Assembly: GCA_009377865.1 (NCBI GenBank)
Contig: WHTH01000009.1
Coordinates: 1-64,000, forward strand
Source: Pseudonocardiaceae bacterium
GTDB lineage: Bacteria; Actinomycetota; Actinomycetes; Mycobacteriales; Pseudonocardiaceae
Direction: 5' to 3'
Length of the DNA: 64,000 nt
Made by a program: the position numbers and the translations under genes. Under the pieces are notes generated by a model. The model made no database searches. It was not told where the DNA came from and was given only the letters and a program-made list of their open reading frames with translations. Below are positions 7,798 to 16,410 of this stretch, piece after piece (position 1 is the stretch's first letter; every line of letters begins with the position of its first letter).

Positions 7798-8769
7798 GTG
7801 CGTGCAATCACGATCGATGAACCCGGCGACCCCGACGTCCTGCAGATCACCGAGGTGCCCGACCCGCGTCCAGGCCCCGGCGAGGTCCTGCTGGATGTCG
7901 CCGCGACCGCGCTGAACCGGGCCGACCTGCTGCAACGGCAGGGCAAGTACCCACCGCCGCCGGGGGCCAGCGAGCTACTCGGGCTCGAGTGCTCCGGCAC
8001 CGTCGCCGAACTCGGTGAGGACGTGGACGGCCTGGCGGTCGGCGACGAGGTCTGCGCGCTGCTCGCCGGCGGCGGCTACGCCGAGCGGGTGGCCGTGCCA
8101 GCCGGCCAGGTGATGCCGCTGCCGCCCGGCACCGACGTGGTGACCGCGGGCGGGCTGCCGGAGGTGGCGTGCACGGTCTGGTCGAACGTCGTGATGCACG
8201 CGAAGCTGTCCGAGGGTGAGCTGTTCCTGGTGCACGGCGGCTCCGGCGGCGTCGGCACCCACGCGATCCAGGTCGGCACCGCACTCGGCGCGCACGTCGC
8301 GACGACGGCCTCGGGCCCGAACCTGGCGAGCTGCGCCGAACTGGGCGCGCAGACGCTGATCGACTACCGAGAGCAGGACTTCGCCGAGGAGCTCAAGGGC
8401 CGCGCCGACGTCATCCTCGACAACATGGGCGCGAAGTACCTCGGCGGCAACGTCGCCGCGCTGGCGCCCGACGGCCGGCTGATCGTGATCGGCATGCAGG
8501 GCGGCGCCAAGGCGGAGCTCAACCTGGGCGCGCTGCTGGTCAAGCGGGCCAGCGTCGCGGCGGCCGGGTTGCGGGGCCGCCCGGTCGACGGCCCGCACGG
8601 CAAGGCCGCGATCTGCGCCGAGGTCACCGCCCGGCTGTGGCCGATGATCGCTGACGGGCAGGTACGCCCGATCACCCATGCCACGCTGCCGCTGGCCGAG
8701 GCGGCGCAGGCGCACCGGATGATGGAGGCGGGCGGAATCCTCGGCAAGATCGTCCTGCAGACCGGCTGA
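7798..8769 (+). CDS. NAD(P)H:quinone oxidoreductase, zinc-free MDR family (PIG3-like)
   Basis: 323 residues from GTG 7798. Medium-chain dehydrogenase/reductase fold: GroES-like N-domain with ALNRADLLQRQGKYPPPPG (39-56), the PIG3/QOR signature, and Rossmann motif HGGSGGVGTHAIQ (146-158). The structural-zinc cysteine cluster is absent, as expected for quinone reductases. It should carry out NADPH-dependent reduction of quinones or enones in the cytoplasm. Its place upstream of the PLP-like and bpa genes parallels Rv3777 in Mycobacterium tuberculosis (family knowledge). Confidence 0.9.
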   Translation: MRAITIDEPGDPDVLQITEVPDPRPGPGEVLLDVAATALNRADLLQRQGKYPPPPGASELLGLECSGTVAELGEDVDGLAVGDEVCALLAGGGYAERVAVPAGQVMPLPPGTDVVTAGGLPEVACTVWSNVVMHAKLSEGELFLVHGGSGGVGTHAIQVGTALGAHVATTASGPNLASCAELGAQTLIDYREQDFAEELKGRADVILDNMGAKYLGGNVAALAPDGRLIVIGMQGGAKAELNLGALLVKRASVAAAGLRGRPVDGPHGKAAICAEVTARLWPMIADGQVRPITHATLPLAEAAQAHRMMEAGGILGKIVLQTG

Positions 8770-8772
8770 CCA

Positions 8773-8965
8773 GCCCGCAGCTGCACGGGGTCGTCAACGG
8801 GACGGCACCGACGCCGGTGACCAACGCCGAGTACACCCGGGTGTTGGGGCGCGTGCTGCGCCGGCCCACGCCGCTGCCGGTACCGCCGGCCGCGCCGAAG
8901 GTGCTGCTCGGGTCTGACGGCGCCGGGCCGGTACGGGGTGCCCGGCGTGCTGGTCGTGCGGCTGC
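8773..8965 (+). pseudogene. 3' fragment of a TIGR01777-type NAD-dependent epimerase gene
   Basis: After the quinone reductase stop, the plus strand reads LHGVVNGTAPTPVTNAEYTRVLGRVLRRP then PLPVPPAAPKVLLGS. This matches the C-terminal region of TIGR01777 sugar-nucleotide-epimerase-like proteins. The Rossmann half is absent, and the last part (RLRPAKV) is only found after a frame change. A stranded gene fragment. Confidence 0.65.
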
Positions 8966-9024
8966 GGCCTGCGAAGGTGATCGCCCAGCTCGACATGACA
9001 GCCTGACCCGCAGACACGTCAGGA

Positions 9025-10488
9025 TCAGCTCAACGAGGTTCCTCGGACGCCGGATCGTCGTGTTCGTGACGTGGCGCCTTGTTGTCCTCGATGCTCCTGC
9101 TGGGCAGGAGCGGCCGGCGGCATGTTCTCGGCGGCGCCGACGATGCCGCGTGCCATCAGCCCGAAGACGACCTCGTGTCCGAGGCGCTGCGCCCACCAGT
9201 ACACGTGGCCGGCCAGCCCGGCAGGCACGAACGTGACGCGCTGCAGGTACCGCGTGCGGCCGTCGCCGGTTGGCTCGACGACCATCTCGAGCCATGCCGT
9301 GCCGGGCATCTTCATCTCTGCTCGCAACAGCAGCCTGCGACCGGTGTCGATCTCCTCGACACGCCACCAGTCCAGCGTCTCCCCGGCCCGAAGCCGCCGG
9401 GCGTCGCGTCGACCACGGTGCGCCCCGATCCCGCCGAGCAGCTGGTCGATCCACCCGCGCAACTCCCACACCAGCGGCAGCGTGTACCAGCCGTTGTCGC
9501 CGCCGATGCTCTCGACGATCCGCCACACCTGGGACGTCGATGCATCCGTGCGCAGCGATCTCTCCTCGGTGAACGCCGGTCCACCAGCGGCCGCCGGGCT
9601 GAGTGCGTGCCGGACCGACTGCTCGTAGTCCAGCAGGCCCTCGGGCGGGTCCGGCACGTGCCCGCGGATGTCGTCCTCGTCGCACACCAGCTCGTGCGCG
9701 AGCGACTCGATCAGTGGCGCTGCGACCGCGCGGCTGACAGGGGTGATCAGTTCGACCCAGTAGGCCGACAGCACGGGTGAGAACAGCGGCACGGATACGG
9801 TCAGCCGCCGGGGCAGGCCCACGATGCGCGCATAGCGTTGCATCATCGCCAGGTAGGTCAGCACGTCCGGGCCGCCGATGTCGAAGCTGCGATTGACCTC
9901 GGCGGGCAGCTCCGCGCACACCAGCAGGTAGCGCAACACGTCGGCGATGGCGATCGGCTGGGTCCGGTTGCCCACCCACAGTGGTGTGATCATCACGGGG
10001 AGCCGCTCGGTGAGATAGCGCAACATCTCGAAGCTCGTCGAGCCCGAACCTGTGATCACGGCTGCCTGCAACACGGCCGCGGGGACCGGGCAGCGCACGA
10101 AGATGTCGCCCACCTCGGCCCGGGAGGCGAGGTGAGGCGACGGGCGGTCGCGGCCGTCGGGCCGTAGGCCGCCCAGGTACACGATCCTGCTGACCCCCGC
10201 CTCCGCCGCCGCCTCGGCGACCAGCGACGCGGCCACCCGATCGGCGTCGGCGAAGTCACCGCGGGCCAGCGAGTGGACCAGGTGGTAGACGACGTCGACC
10301 CCCGCGACCGCGGTACGCACCGCGTAGCCGGCCAGCACGTCTCCCTGCACCACCTCCACCCGGCCGCGCTGCGCGCCGAGCCGGCCGGGGTCGCGCACCA
10401 GACAGCGCACCTCATGGCCCGCCGCGATCAGTTCCGGCACCAGCCGGCTGCCGACGTATCCGCTCGCACCAAGCACCAAGCACCGCAC
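9025..10488 (-). CDS. SDR/NmrA-like NAD(P)-binding protein with C-terminal DUF2867-type domain
   Basis: 487 residues. Residues 1-300 form an atypical short-chain dehydrogenase with GASGYVG (8-14) and YLGGLRPDG near the usual catalytic position, but the YxxxK pair is not obvious. Residues about 325-460 (WRIVESIGGDNGWYTLPLVW, RAEMKMPGTAWLEMVVEPTG, VYWWAQRLGHEVVFGLMARG) match the SRPBCC-like DUF2867 domain. This fusion is common in actinobacteria. Substrate unknown. The last 35 residues are polar and low complexity. Lies 57 bp after the PLP-like gene on the same strand. Confidence 0.82.
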   Translation of the reverse strand: MRCLVLGASGYVGSRLVPELIAAGHEVRCLVRDPGRLGAQRGRVEVVQGDVLAGYAVRTAVAGVDVVYHLVHSLARGDFADADRVAASLVAEAAAEAGVSRIVYLGGLRPDGRDRPSPHLASRAEVGDIFVRCPVPAAVLQAAVITGSGSTSFEMLRYLTERLPVMITPLWVGNRTQPIAIADVLRYLLVCAELPAEVNRSFDIGGPDVLTYLAMMQRYARIVGLPRRLTVSVPLFSPVLSAYWVELITPVSRAVAAPLIESLAHELVCDEDDIRGHVPDPPEGLLDYEQSVRHALSPAAAGGPAFTEERSLRTDASTSQVWRIVESIGGDNGWYTLPLVWELRGWIDQLLGGIGAHRGRRDARRLRAGETLDWWRVEEIDTGRRLLLRAEMKMPGTAWLEMVVEPTGDGRTRYLQRVTFVPAGLAGHVYWWAQRLGHEVVFGLMARGIVGAAENMPPAAPAQQEHRGQQGATSRTRRSGVRGTSLS

Positions 10489-10545
10489 TCAGCCATCGTG
10501 GATGGTCAGCGCGGCCGCCGCATCCCGATCATGGCCGCGCACCTG

Positions 10546-11745
10546 TCAGGTCAGGCGGGCGGTGGCGCGCACCAGCTGGTTGACCTCGGCGCCGGTGGTG
10601 TAGTGGGCGAGTCCCACCCGGACCGCTCCCCCGACCTCACCGAGACCCAGCGTGGCGAACACGTCGTTGTTGCCGCGATCGGCGAACGCGCACACTCCTG
10701 CCCGGGCGAGCTGCTCGACGACGTCGAACGCCTTGACGTTGGCCACGGTGAACGCCAGCAGCGGCACCCGGCGTGCCGCATCGCCGAGCACCATGACGTG
10801 CGGCATGGCGCGCAGCTCGGCGATCAGATGCGACAGCAGCCCCGCCTGGTAGGCCTGCACCGAGCCGAGCGAGGTGAGCAAGCGTTGCCGCCGCGACCCG
10901 GTGGCGTCGTCGTCGAGCTCAGCCAGGTAGTCGACGGAGGCGACCAGCCCGGCGAGCAGGGCGTGGGCGTGGGGACCCAGCTCGAGACGCTCGGGACCGC
11001 GGGCAGTCGGATCGAGCGCGGCCGGCGGCAACCGTTCGAGCAGCCGCGGGTCACGGAAGGCGAGCGCGGCCACCGGCGGGCCACCCCATGCCGATGCCGA
11101 CACCACCACGACGTCGGCGTTCATCGACTCGGCCTCCAGCGGCAGGAACGGGGCCGCGGCAGTGGCATCGACCACCACCAGCCCACCGGCTGCCCGTGCC
11201 CGCTCGGCGATCTCGGCGACCTCCGGCCGGATCCCCACGGCGTCGGACGCAGCGGTGACCGCCACGAGCCGGGTACGGCCCGAGACCAGCTGGTCGTACT
11301 GCCACGACGGCAGTTCACAGGTCTCGATGTCGATCTCGGCCCAACGCAGCGTGGCGCCCGAGCGCTGCGCGCCGCGCTGCCACGGCGTGACGTTGGCCGT
11401 AGTGTCGAGCCGGGACAGCACGACCTCGTCGCCGAGCACCCAACCCTCGCTCACCGATTCGGCCAGCCGGCCCAGCAACACCGCCGCACTGGATCCGAGC
11501 ACGACGCCGTCGGGGTCCGTCCCGGTCAGGTCGCCCACCGCACGGCGGGCCGCATCGACGATCGCCGTACCGCGCTGCGAGGACGGGAAGATCCCGCCAG
11601 GGCCCGACACCGGTGCGCGCAGCGCTGTGGCGACCGCGGTCGCCACCTGCTCCGGAATCTGCATCCCCGCGGGCGCGTCCAGATGCACCCACCCGTCACC
11701 GAGTGCGGGGTAGAGCCCCCGGACGCGGGCGACGTCGAACGCCAT
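10546..11745 (-). CDS. Class V aminotransferase/cysteine-desulfurase-like protein lacking the PLP lysine
   Basis: 399 residues from ATG 11745. Fold-type I PLP-enzyme features run the full length: HLDAPAGMQIP, VVLGSSAAVL, the strand with the cofactor-contacting aspartate VVDATAAAPF (Asp193), and a C-terminal small domain. Where family members have S-x-H-K before GP, this protein reads SASAWGGPP (216-224), so the Schiff-base lysine is alanine (Ala219). It may be a non-catalytic or PLP-independent relative. Position and direction match Rv3778c beside bpa. Divergent from bpa with 67 bp between. TACGGT sits 6 nt before the start, suggesting a leaderless message. Confidence 0.83.
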   Translation of the reverse strand: MAFDVARVRGLYPALGDGWVHLDAPAGMQIPEQVATAVATALRAPVSGPGGIFPSSQRGTAIVDAARRAVGDLTGTDPDGVVLGSSAAVLLGRLAESVSEGWVLGDEVVLSRLDTTANVTPWQRGAQRSGATLRWAEIDIETCELPSWQYDQLVSGRTRLVAVTAASDAVGIRPEVAEIAERARAAGGLVVVDATAAAPFLPLEAESMNADVVVVSASAWGGPPVAALAFRDPRLLERLPPAALDPTARGPERLELGPHAHALLAGLVASVDYLAELDDDATGSRRQRLLTSLGSVQAYQAGLLSHLIAELRAMPHVMVLGDAARRVPLLAFTVANVKAFDVVEQLARAGVCAFADRGNNDVFATLGLGEVGGAVRVGLAHYTTGAEVNQLVRATARLT

Positions 11746-11812
11746 TGCGACACCGTACGACCGCGACGCGCCGGGCTCGCCATCAGCCGCCGGGACGCGA
11801 CAGGATGGGGAC

Positions 11813-12361
11813 ATGAGCGAGGAGCAGGAGCAGCATTTCGTGGTGATCGGTCCGGACGGCAAGCCGGTGAGCGCGAAGGCGGTGACGGCCGGCATGGTGC
11901 CTCAGGACGAGGGCGACGAGCAGGTCCGCGGTGACGTCTCGGACATGGTCGAGCAACCGGCGAAGGTCATGCGGATCGGGACGATGATCAAGCAGCTACT
12001 CGAGGAGGTGCGGGCCGCACCGCTGGACGAGGCCAGCCGTAACCGGCTGCGCGAAATCCACGCCTCCTCGATCCGCGAACTCGAGAAGGGGCTGGCGCCG
12101 GAGCTACGCGAGGAACTGGACAGGCTGACGCTGCCTTTCAGCGAGGAGGCCACCCCGACCGACGCGGAGCTGCGGATCGCGCACGCCCAGCTGGTCGGCT
12201 GGCTCGAGGGGCTGTTCCACGGGATCCAGACAGCGCTGTTCGCGCAGCAGATGGCCGCTCGCGGGCAGTTGGAGCAGATGCGCCGGGGGCTGCCGGCCGG
12301 GTCGATCCCGGAGACCGGGCAGCCCGAGCAGGGCGGTCGCGGTACCGGTCAATACCTGTGA
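11813..12361 (+). CDS. bpa: Bacterial proteasome activator Bpa/PafE (DUF2587)
   Basis: 182 residues, nearly all helical. In mycobacteria Bpa forms dodecameric rings that dock on the 20S proteasome alpha ring and stimulate ATP-independent degradation of unfolded proteins. Support here: the N-terminal HFVVIGPDGKPV, the four-helix core (PAKVMRIGTMIKQLLEEVRA, IRELEKGLAPEL, AHAQLVGWLEGLFHGIQTAL) and the C-terminal GQYL motif that inserts into the alpha-ring pocket. Length matches Rv3780. Start codon ATG 11813, preceded by GGATGGGGAC. Confidence 0.93.
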   Translation: MSEEQEQHFVVIGPDGKPVSAKAVTAGMVPQDEGDEQVRGDVSDMVEQPAKVMRIGTMIKQLLEEVRAAPLDEASRNRLREIHASSIRELEKGLAPELREELDRLTLPFSEEATPTDAELRIAHAQLVGWLEGLFHGIQTALFAQQMAARGQLEQMRRGLPAGSIPETGQPEQGGRGTGQYL

Positions 12362-12482
12362 GCGCAGTGCGGGTCGCAGGCAGCCGGTCGTACTCAGTTG
12401 GTGACGGAAAGCACTCGCGTCGTGACCCAAGTGAGATCCTCACGGCCCCGGCCCGCAACCGTTGCCAGCCTAGAGTCAGCAC

Positions 12483-13676
12483 GTGCCGGTCACCGAGGCT
12501 GCGCTGCGCGCGCGACCGCAGTTCCGCCGCTACGTCGCGGCGCGAGTGGTCTCTGTCGCGGGCACGTTGCTCACCGCTGTTGTGCTGCCCGTCCTCGTCT
12601 ACCGGCTCACCGAATCGGTGGCGTGGACGGCGGCCGTGGCCGCCGCTCAGGCGCTGCCCTACGTGCTGCTCGGGCTGCTCACCGGCCGGCTGCAGCGCGG
12701 GTCGGTGGTGCTCGGCGCAGACCTGGCCGGGGCCGGCGTACTCGCGAGCATCCCGGTGGTCTGGCTCGCCGGGGCCTCCTCGCCCTGGCAGGTGCTGGCG
12801 GTCGCGTTCGTCGCGCAGGCGCTGTTCGTGGTCTCCGCCGTGGCCGATGACGGGGCGCTGACCACACTGGTCGGTGACGACGGCGCGGAAGCGGGCCGCG
12901 CGGCGGTATCCGGTTCGACCACGCTGGTGCAGCTGATGGTGCCGCTGCTGATCGGGCTCGCCGTCGTCATCGCCGCACCCGAACTGCTGCTGGCGCTGGC
13001 CGCGGCGGGCGCGGTGATCTCGGCGCTGCTGGTCCGCACTGTGCCGCGGTCCCCCGCGATCCCGGAGCCCCGCCGCGAACCGGGCGGCGCGCTGCGCTTC
13101 CTGCGCCGCGATCCCGCCGCCCGCACCATGACGCTCGTCGGGATCGCGCACGCGGTGGCCGGTGGTGCGTTCGCGGCGGTGCTGCTGCCGTGGGCCGACG
13201 CCGAGCTCGGCGTGTCGCCCGCGGGCGACGCCCGGCTGGCGCTCGTGGTCAGCTGCTGGGTCATCGGCGGCCTGATCGCCGCCGCCATCACCCCGATGCT
13301 GCAGCGCCGGCTCGGTCCCGTCCGGCTGGGCATCGAGGCACTGCTCGCCTCGCTGGCCGGCGGGTTCGCCGTGCTGGCCTGCACCCACTGGCTAGCTGCG
13401 GTGCTCGTCGCCACGCTCTGGGGCACCGCGTACTGGGTGGTGGTGTGCAACGCCGTCGAGCACCGCCGCGCCGCCGCCCCGGCGCAGCTACGCAGCCGGG
13501 TCGACGCGTGCGCCGTCGCACTGACCCATGGTGTCGGCTTCCCCGCCGGTGCCGTGCTCGCCGGGACGGTGGCCGGCGCCACCGATCCGCGCATCGGCCT
13601 GGCGGCGGGGCTGACCGTGCTCGCGCTGGGCATTGCGGTGGCCTGGCACCCGCTGCTCGCACGGACGCGCGGGTAG
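12483..13676 (+). CDS. MFS-type transporter
   Basis: 397 residues from GTG 12483, with about ten to twelve hydrophobic helices and a central charged loop (RTVPRSPAIPEPRREPGG). The opening RPQFRRYVAARVVSVAGTLL is typical of the MFS_3/enterobactin-exporter-like group. Substrate unknown. It ends 11 bp before wzm on the same strand, so it may be part of the envelope operon. Confidence 0.82.
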   Translation: MPVTEAALRARPQFRRYVAARVVSVAGTLLTAVVLPVLVYRLTESVAWTAAVAAAQALPYVLLGLLTGRLQRGSVVLGADLAGAGVLASIPVVWLAGASSPWQVLAVAFVAQALFVVSAVADDGALTTLVGDDGAEAGRAAVSGSTTLVQLMVPLLIGLAVVIAAPELLLALAAAGAVISALLVRTVPRSPAIPEPRREPGGALRFLRRDPAARTMTLVGIAHAVAGGAFAAVLLPWADAELGVSPAGDARLALVVSCWVIGGLIAAAITPMLQRRLGPVRLGIEALLASLAGGFAVLACTHWLAAVLVATLWGTAYWVVVCNAVEHRRAAAPAQLRSRVDACAVALTHGVGFPAGAVLAGTVAGATDPRIGLAAGLTVLALGIAVAWHPLLARTRG

Positions 13677-13687
13677 TCTCGACCACC

Positions 13688-14560
13688 GTGCAGGACACGG
13701 CCAGCGCAGCACCGGGCGACGCAGCCACGGTGCCACCCGAATCCCCCTCCCGGTCCTTCGGGCGGGCGTTCGAGGATCTGTCGGCAGGCTGGCGGCAGCG
13801 TCACCTGTGGGGTCACCTCGGGTGGCAGGACATCAAGCAGGGCTACCGGCGCTCCACGCTCGGGCCGCTGTGGATCACCATCTCGATGGCCGTCACCGCG
13901 GTCGCGCTGGGCATCCTGTACTCGGCACTGTTCCAGAAGCCGCTCGAGGAGTTCCTGCCGCACGTCGCCGTCGGGTTGATCGTCTGGCAGGTCATCGCGG
14001 GGTGTGTCAACCAGGGCGCCAACGTGTTCATCCGCAACGACGGCCTGATCAAGCACCTGCCGGCGCCGATCAGCGTGCACGTCTACCGGCTGGTCTGGCA
14101 CCAGCTGCTGCTCTTCGCCCACAACCTGGTGGTCTGGGTGGCGCTCATGATCGTCTTCCCGCGGGCGCTGGGCTTCGAGGTGCTGCTGGCGATCCCGGCG
14201 ATGGCGCTGCTGCTGTTCAATGGCGTCTGGTTCACGCTGATGATCGGCATCATCGCCACCCGGTTCCGGGACATCCCGCCGCTGACAACCAGTATCGTGC
14301 AATTGATGTTCTTCATGACGCCGATCGTGTGGGTCTACGAGGACTTCCTCAACAGCCCGAACCCGGATGTCGCCGCTCGGGCCCGGCTCGCCGAGATCAA
14401 CCCGTTCATGCACTTCCTGCAGATCGTGCGGCAGCCGATGATCGGGGACCCGATCGAAGGGCGGTACTGGGTGGTCGCGCTGGCCATCACCGTCGCCGGA
14501 TGGGCGATGGCACTGCTGGTGCTGCGCAACTACCGTGCCCGCGTCTCCTACTGGGTGTGA
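13688..14560 (+). CDS. wzm: ABC-2 polysaccharide exporter permease Wzm (galactan export)
   Basis: 290 residues from GTG 13688. After a 50-residue cytoplasmic arm come six membrane helices of the ABC-2 type. WQDIKQGYRRSTLGPLW is the hallmark of O-antigen/teichoic-acid permeases, and RFRDIPPLTTSIVQLMFF is the second. With Wzt it forms the flippase thought to export lipid-linked galactan (Rv3783/Rv3781 in M. tuberculosis). Wzt follows after 7 bp. Confidence 0.92.
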   Translation: MQDTASAAPGDAATVPPESPSRSFGRAFEDLSAGWRQRHLWGHLGWQDIKQGYRRSTLGPLWITISMAVTAVALGILYSALFQKPLEEFLPHVAVGLIVWQVIAGCVNQGANVFIRNDGLIKHLPAPISVHVYRLVWHQLLLFAHNLVVWVALMIVFPRALGFEVLLAIPAMALLLFNGVWFTLMIGIIATRFRDIPPLTTSIVQLMFFMTPIVWVYEDFLNSPNPDVAARARLAEINPFMHFLQIVRQPMIGDPIEGRYWVVALAITVAGWAMALLVLRNYRARVSYWV

Positions 14561-14567
14561 CCGGTTC

Positions 14568-15434
14568 ATGATCTCTATCGACGTGCGCGGGGCCTGTGTC
14601 GACTTCCCCATCTTCGATGCGAAGACCCGCTCGCTGAAGAAGGCCGTGCTGAGCTCGGTGGGGCGGGCCGGCGGCACCATCGACACCGGCTCGAAGGTCC
14701 CGATCATCGAGGCGTTGCACGACATCACGTTGTCGCTGCGCCACGGCGACCGGGTCGGGCTGCTCGGGCACAACGGGGCCGGCAAGTCGACCCTGCTGCG
14801 GCTGCTGGCCGGCATCTACGAGCCGACTCGCGGCAGCACGATCATCTCGGGCCGGGTCGCGCCGATCTTCGATCTCGGCGTCGGGATGGACCCGGAGATC
14901 TCGGGCTACGAGAACATCATCATCCGCGGGCTGTTCCTGGGCATGAGCCGCAAGCAGATGGAGGCGCGGACCGCCGAGATCGCCGAGTTCACCGAGCTGG
15001 GCGACTACCTGGAGATGCCGCTGCGCACCTACTCCACCGGCATGCGGGTGCGGCTCGCGCTCGGCGTGGTGACGACGATCGACCCCGAGATCCTGCTGCT
15101 CGACGAGGGCATCGGCGCGGTCGACGCCGCGTTCCTGGCGAAGGCCCGTGACCGGCTCAACGACCTGGTGCGCCGCTCCGGGTTGCTGGTGTTCGCCTCA
15201 CACTCCGACGCGTTCCTCGTCGAGCTGTGCGACACCGCGCTCTGGATGGACAAGGGGTGCATTCGCGAGCAGGGTGACCTGCGATCCGTGCTGCGTCGCT
15301 ACCGGGGCAAGGATCCCTTCGACGACCTGAGCCAGGAGGCGTTGCGGCGGGTCGGTGACGGGGCCAAGTCCACCGGGACCCAGTCCACCGGGACGGGACA
15401 GCCGGGGAGGAGACATGATGACGGCTCCGGGTGA
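14568..15434 (+). CDS. wzt: ABC transporter ATP-binding protein Wzt (galactan export)
   Basis: 288 residues from ATG 14568. Complete nucleotide-binding domain: Walker A GHNGAGKST (67-75), signature YSTGMRVRLALG (155-166), Walker B ILLLDE (175-180) and switch histidine in FASHSD. It has the Wzt-type insertion IFDLGVGMDPEISGYENI. The C-terminal tail is short, so there is no separate glycan-binding domain. It powers the Wzm permease at the inner membrane. Its end overlaps glfT1 by 20 bp. Confidence 0.93.
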   Translation: MISIDVRGACVDFPIFDAKTRSLKKAVLSSVGRAGGTIDTGSKVPIIEALHDITLSLRHGDRVGLLGHNGAGKSTLLRLLAGIYEPTRGSTIISGRVAPIFDLGVGMDPEISGYENIIIRGLFLGMSRKQMEARTAEIAEFTELGDYLEMPLRTYSTGMRVRLALGVVTTIDPEILLLDEGIGAVDAAFLAKARDRLNDLVRRSGLLVFASHSDAFLVELCDTALWMDKGCIREQGDLRSVLRRYRGKDPFDDLSQEALRRVGDGAKSTGTQSTGTGQPGRRHDDGSG

Positions 15435-16332
15435 TGCCGTCACCGTGGTGGCGGTCGTGGTGACGCGTCACCGCCGTGACCTGCTGGCGAAGTCGCTGGA
15501 GGTCGTCGCCGCGCAGACCCGGCCGCCCGATCACCTCGTCGTCGTCGACAACGGGCCTGACTACCCGGCCGCCGAGACCGTCGCCGGCTGCCCGCTCCCG
15601 TCGACCTACCTGCCCTCGCAGCGCAATCTCGGCGGCGCCGGCGGGTTCGCGCTGGGCATACTGCACGCGCTGGCGCTGGGCGCCGACTGGGTGTGGTGCG
15701 CCGACGACGACGGGCGCCCGGCCGATGTGGCCGTGCTGGAGACGCTGCTCGCCGAGGCGTACTCGCGCTCGCTGGCCATCGTCTCGCCCGTCGTGGTCAA
15801 CATCAACGACCCGGGGACGCTGGCGTTCCCGCTGCGTCGCGGACTGCACTGGAAGCGACGCCGCGACGAGCTCGGTGGTGAGGATCCTTCGCAGGACTTC
15901 CTGCCCGGCATCGCGTCGTTCTTCAACGGTGCGCTGTTCTCCGCCGCTGCGCTCGACGTGGTGGGCGTGCCCGACTACCGGCTGTTCGTCCGCGGCGATG
16001 AGGTGGAGATACACCGCCGGGTGGTTCGCTCCGGGCTGCCGTTCGGGACCTCGCTACGGGCCGCCTACGCGCACCCGGACGGCTGCGCGGAGTTCAAGCC
16101 GATGCTGGGCGGGCGCTTGCACGCGCAGGACCCCTCCGACGAGATCAAGCGGTACTTCACCTACCGCAACCGTGGCTACCTGATGTCGCAACCGGGTATG
16201 CGCCGCATCGGGATGCTCGAGGTGTTCCGCTTCGCCCTCTACTTCATCGGAACCAAACGTGACCCGCGCGGCTTCGCGCAGTGGCTGCGGCTGGTGCGGC
16301 AGGGCCGGGCCGAGCGCTTCTACCGCCCCTGA
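15415..16332 (+). CDS. glfT1: Galactofuranosyltransferase GlfT1
   Basis: 305 residues from ATG 15415, preceded by GGGGAGGAG. GT2 family, adding the first galactofuranose residues from UDP-Galf to the decaprenyl-linked linker on the cytoplasmic side. Visible: TRHRRDLLAKSL, the nucleotide-binding VVVDNG, metal-binding Asp97-Asp99 in WCADDDGRP, and the acceptor-site FVRGDEVEIHRR. Length equals Rv3782. Translationally coupled to wzt. Confidence 0.93.
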   Translation: MMTAPGDAVTVVAVVVTRHRRDLLAKSLEVVAAQTRPPDHLVVVDNGPDYPAAETVAGCPLPSTYLPSQRNLGGAGGFALGILHALALGADWVWCADDDGRPADVAVLETLLAEAYSRSLAIVSPVVVNINDPGTLAFPLRRGLHWKRRRDELGGEDPSQDFLPGIASFFNGALFSAAALDVVGVPDYRLFVRGDEVEIHRRVVRSGLPFGTSLRAAYAHPDGCAEFKPMLGGRLHAQDPSDEIKRYFTYRNRGYLMSQPGMRRIGMLEVFRFALYFIGTKRDPRGFAQWLRLVRQGRAERFYRP

Positions 16333-16410
16333 CCGCCGGGGGTGTGAAGGTGCGGTGAGGACCGCTGGCCGCTGCCAGTGGGACCTTCGGCAGTGGGTTA
16401 GCCTCGCCCG

